Shown here piece by piece: positions 25,605 through 36,003 of a stretch of DNA of 64,000 bases. Location: NCBI GenBank assembly GCA_934454525.1, contig CAKSFM010000003.1:104743-168742 (forward strand), read 5' to 3'. Source of the stretch: an uncultured Clostridia bacterium. GTDB taxonomy: Bacteria; Bacillota; Clostridia; UMGS1883. Numbering within the stretch: position 1 is the first letter of the stretch; each line of letters starts with the position of its first letter. Both the position numbers and the translations under genes were made by a program. The notes under the pieces were generated by a model. It saw only the letters and a program-made list of their open reading frames with translations, searched no databases and had not been told where the DNA came from.

Positions 25605-28600
25605 TTATTTTCTCCTTGTCACAACAATTTCAGTTATGCTGTTCCACTGTGACGAATCGGACGAATCATTGCCGTTAAGCGTCAGCCTGATATAGCGCGC
25701 TTCCGAAGCTTTCAGGTCAAAAAATTCGTGTTCCAGCGTTGTTCCGCAGGATGTTCCGCTGAATACGTCCCTGAAATCATGTCCGTTGTCAGATACGGCG
25801 ATGCTGAATTTTTCCTTTCTTATATCGCCGTCTCCGAATGCAATTGCAATGTTATCCAGCCGCTGCACCTTGCCCGTGTCAATCACAAGCGTAACACCGG
25901 TTCCGTCTGCCGCCCATCTTGTCGAAAGGTCTCCGTCCAAAACATTTTTTGCTCCGTTCTCTTTCTGAGGTTCAGCACTGGGAGTAACCGTTGTAATCGG
26001 TATCGATTCCATTCCGTCAAATTCCTTCGGTCTTGGAATTGAATGAAATATAATACTGTAAACACCCTTGTTAAAGGGGTCGTTTCTGTCAGTTAGCGTC
26101 ACTCTCGTGTTTTGAGCAATCGTTGCACCTTTTTCCACATTCACATCGTATCCGTCTGCATGAACAACTATTTCGGGTGTTTGCGTGAGCGTTCCCTCAA
26201 GATAATAATAATCAACGCTGTTTCCCGACGGAATTACCTCATCGCCGTTAATGTAAATTGCAGAAGCCTCAGGCTTTTTGGGAATCGCTCCGTCCGGCAC
26301 TGACCAGCTGTCAATGGATGTATTATAGTCTGAAACAGCTGTTCCTTCTATATCGGCCGGCGTCAGCTTAACCGTGAGATTTACTTTTCCGCTGCCGTGC
26401 AGCTTGATTGCGATTCGCTTTGCTGTTTCCGTGCGGTCATCAGGATTCTGATATGCTTCCGGCAAAGCCTTTGCCACTGCGCACGTCATTTCAGATTTTT
26501 CAGCGTCCGTCACAAATTCAAGCTTTAACCGTCTGCCGTCCTGAGTCAGAATTGCCGTGTTTCCGTTCACGCTTACTTCCGAACCGGTTATCATGAACCA
26601 ATAGATATCACTTTCCTTCTTAAGGTCAATTTCATCGCGCACAACAAGACTTTGCCTGTTATCCGTGAAGAAGAAGCCCCTGCGCGCACTGCTTGCATTA
26701 TTCGCGTAAAGCTCTGTTGTATCAACAAGCGCTATGCCTCCGCGCGGTTTGGTTATATATTTTGTCACAGGCGCAGTTGATTTCCATATCTGATCCTGCT
26801 GCTGATTGGGATTGATAACGATGCAGTTATGCGCCTCGGCCCTCATTCTGAAAATATTCCATTTGATTCCGCCGTCATACTCTTCCCAATATCCGGTCTG
26901 ATTATAATCACCCATACCGAGATCACGCGCCCATCTCACACCCATACTGTCAAACACAAAGCTGCCGCCGTCAAGATGTCCGTGATCAGTATTCGTCGGA
27001 CCGGCATGAATACCTACAAAGCTTTGCTCGGTACCATTCCATGAATCGCGCATTGTGATTACACCGTCACGCTCAACATATTTATCGAGCGGCATAACCT
27101 CATCGGTTGACGCCGAGTTGACATCATACCATAAAAGCGCCATGGCGAGCTGTTCACCAGTTGCGAAAATACCCTTTGAAAATTCAAGAACTGTTTTTGT
27201 GACAAGCGGATCATTATAGTGCGATGCGATATAAAGCATTTCGGGGCAGAACACCTTTGTTCCCTCAAGCGAATCACCGTATGAATAAATACCGTATGGT
27301 GACTGCATTGCGATTTCATACCTTGCGGCAGTGCTCAGTCCTTCAAGCTTATCAAGTCCGTACGATGTGCCGAACACTGTCTGAATCCCGGAAAGAATTT
27401 TCGCCGTGTACTGCATTGTAAGCTCCCAGTACGAAGCACCCTCGTACCAAGCGCCGTCAGGCGCAAAGCGCACAATTGCAGGCTCAATACAGCGAATTGC
27501 ACTGCTAAGTATCTTTTCCGAGATTTCCGGGTATACGTCCATCATTGCAATCGACATAAGCGAGACGCCGCCGGAGCAGATATTGTTCCAGTTACTGTCA
27601 CCGATTGCAAGCTGCGACATTGCGCCCTTTCCCGTGGAATATAAAATATTATAATCATAGAAGCAGTTATTATACACGCCTTTTTCAATAACAGCGCGCT
27701 GCTCGGGAGTAAATGCATCATACATCCAGTCATATCCCACTGCAACACCCGAAGCCATTTCTCCGACATCAAGTGCATGACCGGGATGCCAGCTTGTAAA
27801 CTCACTCACTGCCTTTAAATCGAGCCATGCTCTGTCGGCATATTTCTTATCCCCCGTAAGCTGATATGCCATTCCGAGAGCATACATACGCCTGTCAACC
27901 TCGCGCGATACCTCCAAAAGCCGCACACCGTCCGGAAGGTGATAGTGCACCGATTCCTTATCCATGTAGTTCTCGGCAACGCCTATAACCGATTGCTTCC
28001 ACGCCGACTTATAAACATTTGTTTCACACTCCTGACGCAGGCGTGCAAAATCCTCGGCTGTTGCCTGAACCCTCGGATGAACACCGTAAAGTGCGGAGTT
28101 TTTATATTCCGCACGGATGTAATCCGCATCCGGCCTTACGAACAGCAGATAACTGTTCAGCTTGTCTAAATCAGTACTCGTGCCGGGCGCGAACATGTTG
28201 TCTCCTATAATCCGCATTCCTTTATTATGCTGCGCGTCATACTTATAAACCTTTTTCCCGAGCAGAGTGACAAAAAATGCATCAAACGGAACAAAGATTT
28301 CTCCATCCTTTACCTCAGTATTCTGAATCTCAGCACTTTTTCCGCCAAGCTCTGCCGATGCATTGTTGATGCTCCCGGAAAGACCAAGCTTTTCCAAGAG
28401 CTCGTTAAACGGAACCATATATGTGCCGTCTTTCAGGTAAGGAGTATTTTTAAGAATAACTTTTTTACCGTCTTTAAGCAGAACTCCGCTTTCGAGGTGC
28501 ATACCCCAGTAACCGTCCAAAAGCTTTTGATAACCCTTATCGCTCTTAAAAACAGAACGGTCCGAAAGCTTGATTATGCGTTCCACCTTGCTTAAATCGG

Positions 28601-29870
28601 TTTTTGGCTCTTTCGCATCATACACGCGTATATTATCAAGCATGAATTTAAGTGAGTCGGAAAAATCGCCAATGTCACCGAATGCCGAATATTTTGTCAT
28701 ATGAAATCTGAATAAAGTAATATCGGTACCATTGGCAAATCCCTCCGTCAATGCGCCGCTGCCGACTTTTTCGCCGTTTATATAATAATCGGCCTTTCTC
28801 GTATAATAATCAATTGCAACGCTGATTCTGTACCATTTTTCAAGCTCCAGCTCACGGTATGAGCTTCCGAACTTCCATAACGAGCCTTTTGCCAAAACTC
28901 CGAGCGGCATTGAAACATCCTTTGAATCGCTCAGATAAACGTTGCAATACGAATTGCTGTCAAGATTCTCAATATCAAATTCATAAACCACATAATCAGA
29001 AGCGGAGTTTATATTATTGGCATTCAAATGAAAATCGCCGCTGAACACCTTTTTTTCAACATACATATATCCGTTTCCGTTTTCCTCCTTGCGCTGCTCC
29101 AAAACATTCCCGAGAGCGTACGCCGTGAGTGTTGTTGTATCGTCAAAAGTTTCATTAACCAATACCTCACTGCCAAGCTTTGGTTCGAAATCCGAAGCTT
29201 CCACTTCGATTGCGTCGTATTCATCAGGATTGTAAGTGTCGGTCGGATATTTTCCGCGCGGCTTGCTTTCATCCGAAATGTTAATATTATCAAAAATCAG
29301 TGCATCAAGCGAGTCTGACTGTACGCAAAACTTCACCGAACTGACACTCTGCACCGTGCTTTTCGGTGCACGGTAGTTCTTCTGCTTCAGTTTGCCGTCT
29401 ATGTACACATCATAGGTTTTTGACGCAGCTCTGTATACAACGGAAACATTCGTCATTGAAGATTTATTAAAACCTCCGACATTTAAACCGTTGTGCGTTT
29501 TAATATAATGACGGCTATTAAATGTAAGAATGTCAAATGAATTTCCGCTTGAATCTCCCAATTTCAGGCTTCCGTTCGGGGCGTTGTCAAGGCACATAAC
29601 ATCAAACGAAATGCACACGCTGCTCATATTCGCAAGACTGTATTCTATGTAGCCGCCCTGCCGCTTTCCATATGCAATAAGTCCTTTATCGCCTTTTTTA
29701 TATTCAGTTACCCAACAATATTCAAGATCGGTTTCAAGCTCCTGCGGAATTTCATATGTAGCATAGCCGTTAAATGATTCATTTACCGCAAGTGTTTCTG
29801 CAAATGCCGACGGCAGCGGCAAAAGTGCTGCGGCTGCAAAAATTGACAGGATTTTTACAAAAATCTTCAT
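25605..29870 (-). CDS. Secreted heparinase II/III-like polysaccharide lyase with CBM32-like end (copy 2)
   Basis: The 1421-residue product starts at the ATG at 29870 (AGGAGG 6 nt upstream; an in-frame start at 29948 lies inside the previous gene). After a signal peptide come two LamG-like domains (about 30-210 and 235-425) and a copper-amine-oxidase-N-like stalk (about 455-570). The alpha/alpha-toroid (about 600-890) and heparinase II/III beta domain (about 905-1160, NTDHGHLDGGSFVFDSMGV) follow, then an Ig-like linker and a C-terminal F5/8 discoidin (CBM32-like) domain (NVLDGDLSTRWAADGTGVTL). It differs from copy 1 by the extra LamG and CBM modules. It is probably an extracellular endo- or exo-lyase of an acidic polysaccharide. 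Confidence 0.8.
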   Translation of the reverse strand: MKIFVKILSIFAAAALLPLPSAFAETLAVNESFNGYATYEIPQELETDLEYCWVTEYKKGDKGLIAYGKRQGGYIEYSLANMSSVCISFDVMCLDNAPNGSLKLGDSSGNSFDILTFNSRHYIKTHNGLNVGGFNKSSMTNVSVVYRAASKTYDVYIDGKLKQKNYRAPKSTVQSVSSVKFCVQSDSLDALIFDNINISDESKPRGKYPTDTYNPDEYDAIEVEASDFEPKLGSEVLVNETFDDTTTLTAYALGNVLEQRKEENGNGYMYVEKKVFSGDFHLNANNINSASDYVVYEFDIENLDSNSYCNVYLSDSKDVSMPLGVLAKGSLWKFGSSYRELELEKWYRISVAIDYYTRKADYYINGEKVGSGALTEGFANGTDITLFRFHMTKYSAFGDIGDFSDSLKFMLDNIRVYDAKEPKTDLSKVERIIKLSDRSVFKSDKGYQKLLDGYWGMHLESGVLLKDGKKVILKNTPYLKDGTYMVPFNELLEKLGLSGSINNASAELGGKSAEIQNTEVKDGEIFVPFDAFFVTLLGKKVYKYDAQHNKGMRIIGDNMFAPGTSTDLDKLNSYLLFVRPDADYIRAEYKNSALYGVHPRVQATAEDFARLRQECETNVYKSAWKQSVIGVAENYMDKESVHYHLPDGVRLLEVSREVDRRMYALGMAYQLTGDKKYADRAWLDLKAVSEFTSWHPGHALDVGEMASGVAVGYDWMYDAFTPEQRAVIEKGVYNNCFYDYNILYSTGKGAMSQLAIGDSNWNNICSGGVSLMSIAMMDVYPEISEKILSSAIRCIEPAIVRFAPDGAWYEGASYWELTMQYTAKILSGIQTVFGTSYGLDKLEGLSTAARYEIAMQSPYGIYSYGDSLEGTKVFCPEMLYIASHYNDPLVTKTVLEFSKGIFATGEQLAMALLWYDVNSASTDEVMPLDKYVERDGVITMRDSWNGTEQSFVGIHAGPTNTDHGHLDGGSFVFDSMGVRWARDLGMGDYNQTGYWEEYDGGIKWNIFRMRAEAHNCIVINPNQQQDQIWKSTAPVTKYITKPRGGIALVDTTELYANNASSARRGFFFTDNRQSLVVRDEIDLKKESDIYWFMITGSEVSVNGNTAILTQDGRRLKLEFVTDAEKSEMTCAVAKALPEAYQNPDDRTETAKRIAIKLHGSGKVNLTVKLTPADIEGTAVSDYNTSIDSWSVPDGAIPKKPEASAIYINGDEVIPSGNSVDYYYLEGTLTQTPEIVVHADGYDVNVEKGATIAQNTRVTLTDRNDPFNKGVYSIIFHSIPRPKEFDGMESIPITTVTPSAEPQKENGAKNVLDGDLSTRWAADGTGVTLVIDTGKVQRLDNIAIAFGDGDIRKEKFSIAVSDNGHDFRDVFSGTSCGTTLEHEFFDLKASEARYIRLTLNGNDSSDSSQWNSITEIVVTRRK

Positions 29871-29880
29871 ACAAGCCTCC

Positions 29881-32448
29881 TTATCTGTAAATAACAACAT
29901 CATGAATATTGCCGTCCTTCGCTTTGACAAGTGCTTTATCGCACCCAAGTCCGGACTGCGTATAAGTTACAATCTCATCTGCCGATATTGAATAAATCAG
30001 CCTTTGTTCGGAATCAAACACAGTTATTTCATCCGGAAGCTTAATCGCATAGCGCGCATCGCCTATTCCGCCGCCGCTTACAAGTCCGTCAATATTTTCC
30101 GGCATTATGGTTGCAATGCTGCCGGAACTGTCAAAAAGCTTCCCGTAATAATAAGTGAAGTAAAGCTGATTTGAAAACTCAACATTCACCTTTTCTCCGT
30201 CGAACTCAAAATCTCTCTTAAGGCTTGTAATGTCGCCCGACGCTTCGCGGTCATATCTGATATAATCTCCGCGTTTCAGCATAACCGAACCGTCAGCCGC
30301 CTTAAACTCCTCCAGCACCTTTTCATCCGTTACATATAGGTCACGGTATTCTGAATCCTTATAAACTATAATTCTGTATCCGTCATCTCCGTCCGGACTG
30401 ACAGCCGGATTAACGGAATATATAACACCGCTTTCAGACCCCTCGGAAACCTCTGCCCCGACAGCCGCTCTGTTAAACAGCAAAATCACGCCGGCATCTC
30501 CTGCCGAGGTTACGTCATAAACCTCCATATCGTTTACGGTAATCTGCTTGTTTTCCGACAGCCACGTTTTATCACGCATCACGCAGCTTGTATCCGCAAG
30601 TCCGATATTAAAAATTCTTGTTCCGTTTGTAACATTAAAGTATGGGTGAACAATGCCTGTTTCGGGGATATAATATATCGTGTCGTGCATACCGGCAGTC
30701 GGGAATTTATACTGGATGAGATGGTTTTCGCTGTCTTCCCCTCCGAGAAGAACCCCTCCGTCGGCAGCCTTTGTGTCAATTGCCTTAATCTGCCCCTCAT
30801 CATTAAGACTGTAACGTATAAGCTGCATTTTTGTTTCCGCACCCGGACAAAGAGCTGCATAAGCCTGCGCCTCAGGCATTTTTTCCGAATCAAGCTTCAC
30901 CTTATCCGCAAGCTCGTAAACGGTTTCCTCTCCGTCCTCAGCAAAGAGCTTAACCTCTATCTTGCTTTTAATGCTCTTTTCGCTTGCCGCCTTAATCAGA
31001 TAACCGTACAGCATTTCCGTATCGGCAGCATAACTTTTGCATGTTACGGCTCCGTTGGCATCAAGCATAACCTTTACTTTCATTCCGAGCTTTACGGAAG
31101 ACAGGTCGTATTTTTCGAAATACCCGTTATAAGAGTAACATACACCGTCAATATATATTTCCTTTTCATCGCGGTTGAATGCGGTTACCGTTCCCTCTGC
31201 CGAATTGCGGCATATCTCAATTTTGTAAAACTTTTTATCGGGTGACGCGCACACTGAAAGAAGCATTGATTTTTTAATATAATCGGATATATTTTCCACG
31301 CGTACTCCGTTCACGATAATTTCGTTTTTATCATCACAGTCGACAGAAAATGCACCGTTTTTATCGTATATTTTGTCACCCGCAACAGCACCGACATAAA
31401 GCATTTGTGTCTGCCAAACTGCAATGGTATCGATGCTTCCGTCCGAATTATTGTCAGTGAATAACACATAACCGTCCTTTTTCAAAAAATCGGACAGCTT
31501 TGCCGAGGCATCTGCCATGCCATTGATGATAATTGCCGACGGAACGCTGATGTCCAAATGCTTTAAACCGCTGCCTTCATTATATGTTACCCGCCTTTTT
31601 TCAGCAGTATCAATATCTTCCAGCTGAATTTTATATGTTTCATTTTTATACTCATACAGATACACAATGGATTCATCGCGCACATATGCTTTAACATTGC
31701 AGCCGAGAGGAGCTTCCGTGGGGCATTGGTATGTATCTTCACCGATTTTTACATATCCTCGTGAAACCGCGCCTTTTTTTTCATAAATTCCCGTTCTTCC
31801 GTCTGCCGTAACGATTCCCTCAATGCAGTCAACATCAAAATACTCCTTCAGTATTGTCGACGAATCATAGTAGCCTGTGTTTCCGTCAGAATCAATCGAT
31901 TCAACAGTCAGCAAATCTGCTTCGCTGAGATTTTTAAGCAGCTTGTAAAAATCTGCTTCCGTCAATTTTTCATCGCCCTTGTTTACGATTCCGCGGCTTA
32001 TTCCGCTTCTTGAGGCTTCCAAAAGATAACCTGTCGGATAACCTCCGGAGCGTTTCGCATAAAGGTCTCTTCCCAGCATCGGGACCGCAATTCTGTAAGC
32101 TTCGCTATATGTAATTTCACGTTCGGGATAAAACATTTCCGCAGATGAAATGAATCCGTTTTTCAGTGCATAAACCACCGGAGAGCAGTAGTATTTTTCC
32201 GGACTTACATCACTGAACGGCAGCTCAGAGCCGCTCATATTCTCCGCACACAGCAGCTGAACAGCCGAAGCAATAAATTCTCCGCGCGTAATGAAATCAC
32301 GCTCGCCGCTCTTAAATTCAAACGTTATGCCTATACTCTCAAGGAAGCTGCGTTCGTTTGAGCTGTTATCTTCCGCAGCGAACGCCGTTATATACAGGCA
32401 GACTGACAGCATAAGCAGCAGCAAAACAAATAAGCTTTTTTTCTTCAT
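29881..32448 (-). CDS. Large secreted S-layer-homology protein of unknown role
   Basis: The 855 residues begin with a signal peptide (MKKKSLFVLLLLMLSVCLYI...). About residues 45-170 hold degenerate SLH repeats (ITRGEFIASAVQLL, FSDVSPEKYYCSPVVYALKN, ITYSEAYRIAVPMLG), which usually bind cell-wall pyruvylated polymers. The remaining 680 residues are beta-rich repeats of roughly 90-100 residues without a recognised family; several contain a VTAFNRDEKEIYIDGVCYSY-like strand pattern. It lies 10 nt upstream of the second lyase and 28 nt downstream of another SLH gene, so it is part of the same unit. It is probably a wall-bound scaffold or display protein; no catalytic motif is visible. Confidence 0.6.
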   Translation of the reverse strand: MKKKSLFVLLLLMLSVCLYITAFAAEDNSSNERSFLESIGITFEFKSGERDFITRGEFIASAVQLLCAENMSGSELPFSDVSPEKYYCSPVVYALKNGFISSAEMFYPEREITYSEAYRIAVPMLGRDLYAKRSGGYPTGYLLEASRSGISRGIVNKGDEKLTEADFYKLLKNLSEADLLTVESIDSDGNTGYYDSSTILKEYFDVDCIEGIVTADGRTGIYEKKGAVSRGYVKIGEDTYQCPTEAPLGCNVKAYVRDESIVYLYEYKNETYKIQLEDIDTAEKRRVTYNEGSGLKHLDISVPSAIIINGMADASAKLSDFLKKDGYVLFTDNNSDGSIDTIAVWQTQMLYVGAVAGDKIYDKNGAFSVDCDDKNEIIVNGVRVENISDYIKKSMLLSVCASPDKKFYKIEICRNSAEGTVTAFNRDEKEIYIDGVCYSYNGYFEKYDLSSVKLGMKVKVMLDANGAVTCKSYAADTEMLYGYLIKAASEKSIKSKIEVKLFAEDGEETVYELADKVKLDSEKMPEAQAYAALCPGAETKMQLIRYSLNDEGQIKAIDTKAADGGVLLGGEDSENHLIQYKFPTAGMHDTIYYIPETGIVHPYFNVTNGTRIFNIGLADTSCVMRDKTWLSENKQITVNDMEVYDVTSAGDAGVILLFNRAAVGAEVSEGSESGVIYSVNPAVSPDGDDGYRIIVYKDSEYRDLYVTDEKVLEEFKAADGSVMLKRGDYIRYDREASGDITSLKRDFEFDGEKVNVEFSNQLYFTYYYGKLFDSSGSIATIMPENIDGLVSGGGIGDARYAIKLPDEITVFDSEQRLIYSISADEIVTYTQSGLGCDKALVKAKDGNIHDVVIYR

Positions 32449-32476
32449 ATTATTCCATCCTTTATCCGAAATGTTC

Positions 32477-34135
32477 TCAGTTCAGCGCTTCACTGAGCCT
32501 GCAAAGTATAATCGCAGCATCTCCGCGTTTCAAATTCTCTTTGGGTCTGAAAAGACCGTTATCTCCCATGATTATGTTTTTCGCTGACAGGACTTTCACA
32601 GCGCCCCCCGCATAACCGGAAATGCTTTCATTATCCGCAAACTCTGTTTCCGTGCTATCCTCGGTTATTCCCATTGCGCGGCAAACCATAACAGCACAGT
32701 CCTCACGAGTTATTTTTTCCTGCGGCATAAAATAGCCGTCAAAGCCTTTTACAATACCATTTTGTGCGCAGGCTGCAACATATGGATAGAACCAGTCCTG
32801 TGTGCTGATATCGGAAAAATCCGCACTGCTCCCCGACAAGCTCAGGAGTATGCACAGCATTTTTGAAAACTCGGCACGGGTTACGGATTCATCCGGTCTG
32901 AAAGTACCGTCGGGGAAACCGTTCAAAACTTTTTTATTGCACAGCCTTTCAATATTCTCTTTTGCATATGCTTCACTTATGTCCGAAAACAAATCTCTTT
33001 TGCTTCCGTTATTGCTGCTTACATCATTCTGCGGCGGCATAACAACGCTTGTTTTCCGTCCGCCGGAGCTCGAACCGTTCCCCTTGCTTCCACTGTTGCT
33101 GCCGGTATCGTTCTTGACTTTTGTCACCGCACTGTCAAAAGATTTTTTCACATCAGCATAGCATGTGAAGCTTTCATTGCTCTCAAGCATATACCCGAAT
33201 ACCGAAATCTGTTTACCGTTTTTTATTGATGCATAATCGGAATCGGCGGAAATATCCGCGCCGAAAATCTCCGCATTATTTTCAATAATGCTGCGCAGCT
33301 CGCTCATGCTCTCAGCGGCTGCTGCCTGAGATGTAAGCAGCTTTTCCGAAAACACCGCTGTCGGCTCACTGCCGGCATAGCCGGCATTTTTCATAAGCTT
33401 CAGCAGAATCTTTTTCTGTTTTTCGGGAATCTTTCCAAGTTCCTCCGGGGTTGTTCCGAAAAGCTCCGCATTATCAGTTAAAATCTGTTCCGTTTCATCG
33501 CTTTGGCTTATCTGAGCAATCACAATTGATTTTGCAAGTACTGATGAAAAGCTTTCGGGAGTAAAAATTTTATTATCTTCTTTTTCGCGCATATTCAGGC
33601 AATATTCTGCCATTGACTCGGTAATTGATTCCGGGAGCGAAAGGTCAGCGCCGAATATATACTGATTTTCTTTATTCCGCAGGATTTCGCACAGCTCGTC
33701 TGCCGTTCTGCATTGGTTAACCGCATCAACCGCACCGATGGTTGCAGGGTCGTTTTCATTTAAAAGCATAAATGTTTGCAGCAGTTTTTTGCCATAGTCT
33801 GCGCAGACATAATATTTGCCGCTCCTGTACGATGATGCAAGCTTTATCGTTTCTGATAAAACACCCTTTTCATCAGTATCATATACATAAAGAAACAGGG
33901 GAATATTATCGGCTGAAAACGTTGTGCCGCTTTCATATGAAGCTACCGAAACCGTAACATGTGCGGAAGGCTGCGTTGTTTCGGCGCGGATAACAAGCTC
34001 ACGCGTTTTGTTATTGTATGCCGCGGCATATCCTCCGGAGTTGTCGGCAGCATATGTCCCTGCCGCTCCTTCTGTTGCTGCAATCACGGCGGCAGCGGTA
34101 AACGCGGCAATTTTTTTTGCAATATCATGGCCCAT
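32477..34135 (-). CDS. S-layer-homology domain protein
   Basis: The 552 residues have a signal peptide (1-30), a beta-sandwich start (residues 35-110), and a helical middle region (about 120-330) containing repeated 'ENNAEIFGAD / TDNAELFGTTPEEL' segments. A Gly/Ser/Asn linker (about 345-375) is followed by three C-terminal SLH domains (FSDISEAYAKENIERLCNKK, FRPDESVTRAEFSKMLCILL, FMPQEKITREDCAVMVCRAM, FRPKENLKRGDAAIILCRL). The SLH triplet should attach it to the cell wall. GGAGG lies 8 nt before the ATG. It sits in the lyase gene run, suggesting a surface protein that supports polysaccharide capture; the middle region is uncharacterised. Confidence 0.8.
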   Translation of the reverse strand: MGHDIAKKIAAFTAAAVIAATEGAAGTYAADNSGGYAAAYNNKTRELVIRAETTQPSAHVTVSVASYESGTTFSADNIPLFLYVYDTDEKGVLSETIKLASSYRSGKYYVCADYGKKLLQTFMLLNENDPATIGAVDAVNQCRTADELCEILRNKENQYIFGADLSLPESITESMAEYCLNMREKEDNKIFTPESFSSVLAKSIVIAQISQSDETEQILTDNAELFGTTPEELGKIPEKQKKILLKLMKNAGYAGSEPTAVFSEKLLTSQAAAAESMSELRSIIENNAEIFGADISADSDYASIKNGKQISVFGYMLESNESFTCYADVKKSFDSAVTKVKNDTGSNSGSKGNGSSSGGRKTSVVMPPQNDVSSNNGSKRDLFSDISEAYAKENIERLCNKKVLNGFPDGTFRPDESVTRAEFSKMLCILLSLSGSSADFSDISTQDWFYPYVAACAQNGIVKGFDGYFMPQEKITREDCAVMVCRAMGITEDSTETEFADNESISGYAGGAVKVLSAKNIIMGDNGLFRPKENLKRGDAAIILCRLSEALN

Positions 34136-34182
34136 AATATTTTCCTCCCGTTTTTGAAAATAACCTTTTTGTCGTACCTGCT

Positions 34183-35940
34183 TTAAATAATCATTTCAAG
34201 AAGCTCTCTCCGTCTGTCGGCGAGCTGTTCAAGATAATCCTCCATGCCTTTTTCAAAATTGATATTCGTCCAAAGCACCTTATATTCCCCGGCTATATCG
34301 TCAATCAGGTTTACAAGCTCATCAGTTTTCTCTTTTGAAGCTCCGCCATGCATCCTTACTTTGCACAGCTCTTCTGCCAATATAACCATTCCGGCGTTAA
34401 TAATAATCTCCCTTTTGAGCTGCCCGTCAATATTCAGGCGGCGAACATCCTCAAGCACACGGTTCACATAGTAAATCACATTATCGAAATAGAAATCATC
34501 GCAAAGATTTTTAAGGTCAAAGAACTCGGGGCATTCCGTTTCGGTAAGCGGTTTTCTGAAAATAAGACCGCACATTGTTGAAGAATGGATTCTTTCAGGC
34601 TCAAGCAGATAATACTGCTGCAATCTGTAAAGATATTCCGACACGTTCTTTCCGCCGAAAAATCTGTCGTCAATATATTTCTGCGCATTTCTGATAAGCT
34701 CGGCTTTAAGCATTCCGCCGTTCTGCTGAACACCGTCATACCATGCATACTGCGCCGCAAGAGCGCACGGAACCAAGCTCCATACCGGGAAATGCATATG
34801 TCCCTCTTCACAACCCCAATCTGTCAAAAGATAGCCTGACGCACCGTTATTTCTGCCTGCCTCCGCACAAGTGCGCACGTTGAAGCTCATCACATCAAAC
34901 CGGCCTGTAAATGAAAGCCATGTTGCGTTTCCGGGGCAAACATAATATTTAACACCCTTTCGCTTCAAATCCATGCAGCTTTTTTCCATCATAGCGCTTT
35001 GAATTAAATCATATCCCCAGTTTAATGCAACCGCATTTTCAGGAATATGGCGGAAAGTTTCGGGATAGTTAATAATCATATCGCTCCAGAACATAACGCT
35101 TTTTCCGTACTTTTGCTCGCATAAGTCACTTACCTTATTAAGCCAGTCGGTAAAGACAATATCCTGTCCCTTTTCCCTGCACACCTTTTCAAGCTGATAT
35201 TTTCCAAGTCCGTATGCTTCATCAAGACCTATATTCACTCTTTTTGACGAAAAATAAGGCAGAAGCGAGCCGAAGAGCTTATCAACAAATTCGTATGTTT
35301 CGGGCAGAAGAATATTAAGCGTTGCCGTTTCTTCCTCACCGTTTCCGACTCCGAGGTGCGAAAATTCTTTCTCGCTGAGCCATGTTTTCATATGACCGAA
35401 GCAATTCTGATTCGGCACAAGCTCAATATAACGTTCCGCGCAGTAACGGTCCAATTCAACAATATCATCGGGCGTAAGACAGTCAAAATCCTCAGTATAC
35501 TTCGGAAAAGCGGAATATTTAAAGCAAAAGCTTTCCATGTAAAGCTGAAATTCATTGTATTTCAGTTCCGACAGCAAATCAATCAGCTTTTTTATGTTTT
35601 CAACCTTAGGCATTCTGCAGCGGCTTATATCCAGCATATAGCCGCGGTTTTCAAACTGTGTTTCGTCCTCAATGCGGCAGCATTTCATCTCTCCGCTTTT
35701 TGAAAGCTGATAAAGAGATGTCATTGCTCTGTACACCCCGCACTCACACGATGCCGACACAGTAATTGCTCCGCTGTCAGCCGTAAGTATATATGAATCC
35801 TTTCCGAGCATTGCGTTCGGAACAAACTCTATCATCTCTCTGTTGGATTTATAAAAATCATGGTGATTTTCGCATTTTTTCAGGCTTACGGTGCAGATTC
35901 CGTCTTTTTCTTCAAATGTCTTAGGTTTTGGGTAAATCAT
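34183..35940 (-). CDS. GH20-like beta-N-acetylhexosaminidase, cytoplasmic
   Basis: This 585-residue protein has the GH20 architecture: a short N-terminal alpha/beta domain, then a TIM barrel starting at RGYMLDISRCRMPKVENIKK (about residue 99). The catalytic Asp-Glu pair is in VNIGLDEAYGLG (D240-E241). Further barrel motifs are FGHMKTWLSEKEF, VMFWSDMI and LLTDWGCEEGH. No signal peptide is present, so it would act on imported oligosaccharides. GGAG precedes the ATG. It provides exo-cleavage of N-acetyl-hexosamine, which would then enter the NagA operon at 5665-13194 after phosphorylation. The C-terminal 150 residues are helical. Confidence 0.8.
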   Translation of the reverse strand: MIYPKPKTFEEKDGICTVSLKKCENHHDFYKSNREMIEFVPNAMLGKDSYILTADSGAITVSASCECGVYRAMTSLYQLSKSGEMKCCRIEDETQFENRGYMLDISRCRMPKVENIKKLIDLLSELKYNEFQLYMESFCFKYSAFPKYTEDFDCLTPDDIVELDRYCAERYIELVPNQNCFGHMKTWLSEKEFSHLGVGNGEEETATLNILLPETYEFVDKLFGSLLPYFSSKRVNIGLDEAYGLGKYQLEKVCREKGQDIVFTDWLNKVSDLCEQKYGKSVMFWSDMIINYPETFRHIPENAVALNWGYDLIQSAMMEKSCMDLKRKGVKYYVCPGNATWLSFTGRFDVMSFNVRTCAEAGRNNGASGYLLTDWGCEEGHMHFPVWSLVPCALAAQYAWYDGVQQNGGMLKAELIRNAQKYIDDRFFGGKNVSEYLYRLQQYYLLEPERIHSSTMCGLIFRKPLTETECPEFFDLKNLCDDFYFDNVIYYVNRVLEDVRRLNIDGQLKREIIINAGMVILAEELCKVRMHGGASKEKTDELVNLIDDIAGEYKVLWTNINFEKGMEDYLEQLADRRRELLEMII

Positions 35941-35964
35941 TCTTATTCTCCTTGTTTTGCAGTT

Positions 35965-35987
35965 GGGGCGGAGCTGCTCTCCGCCCC
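35965..35987. terminator. GC-rich hairpin between the LamG and GH20 genes
   Basis: A perfect 9-bp stem, GGGGCGGAG (35965-35973) with CTCCGCCCC (35979-35987) and a 5-nt loop, lies in the 63-nt gap. No U-run follows on the minus strand, so it may reduce read-through or protect an mRNA end rather than act as a strict terminator. Confidence 0.4.
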
Positions 35988-36003
35988 ATGACTGCTAATT
36001 TAT

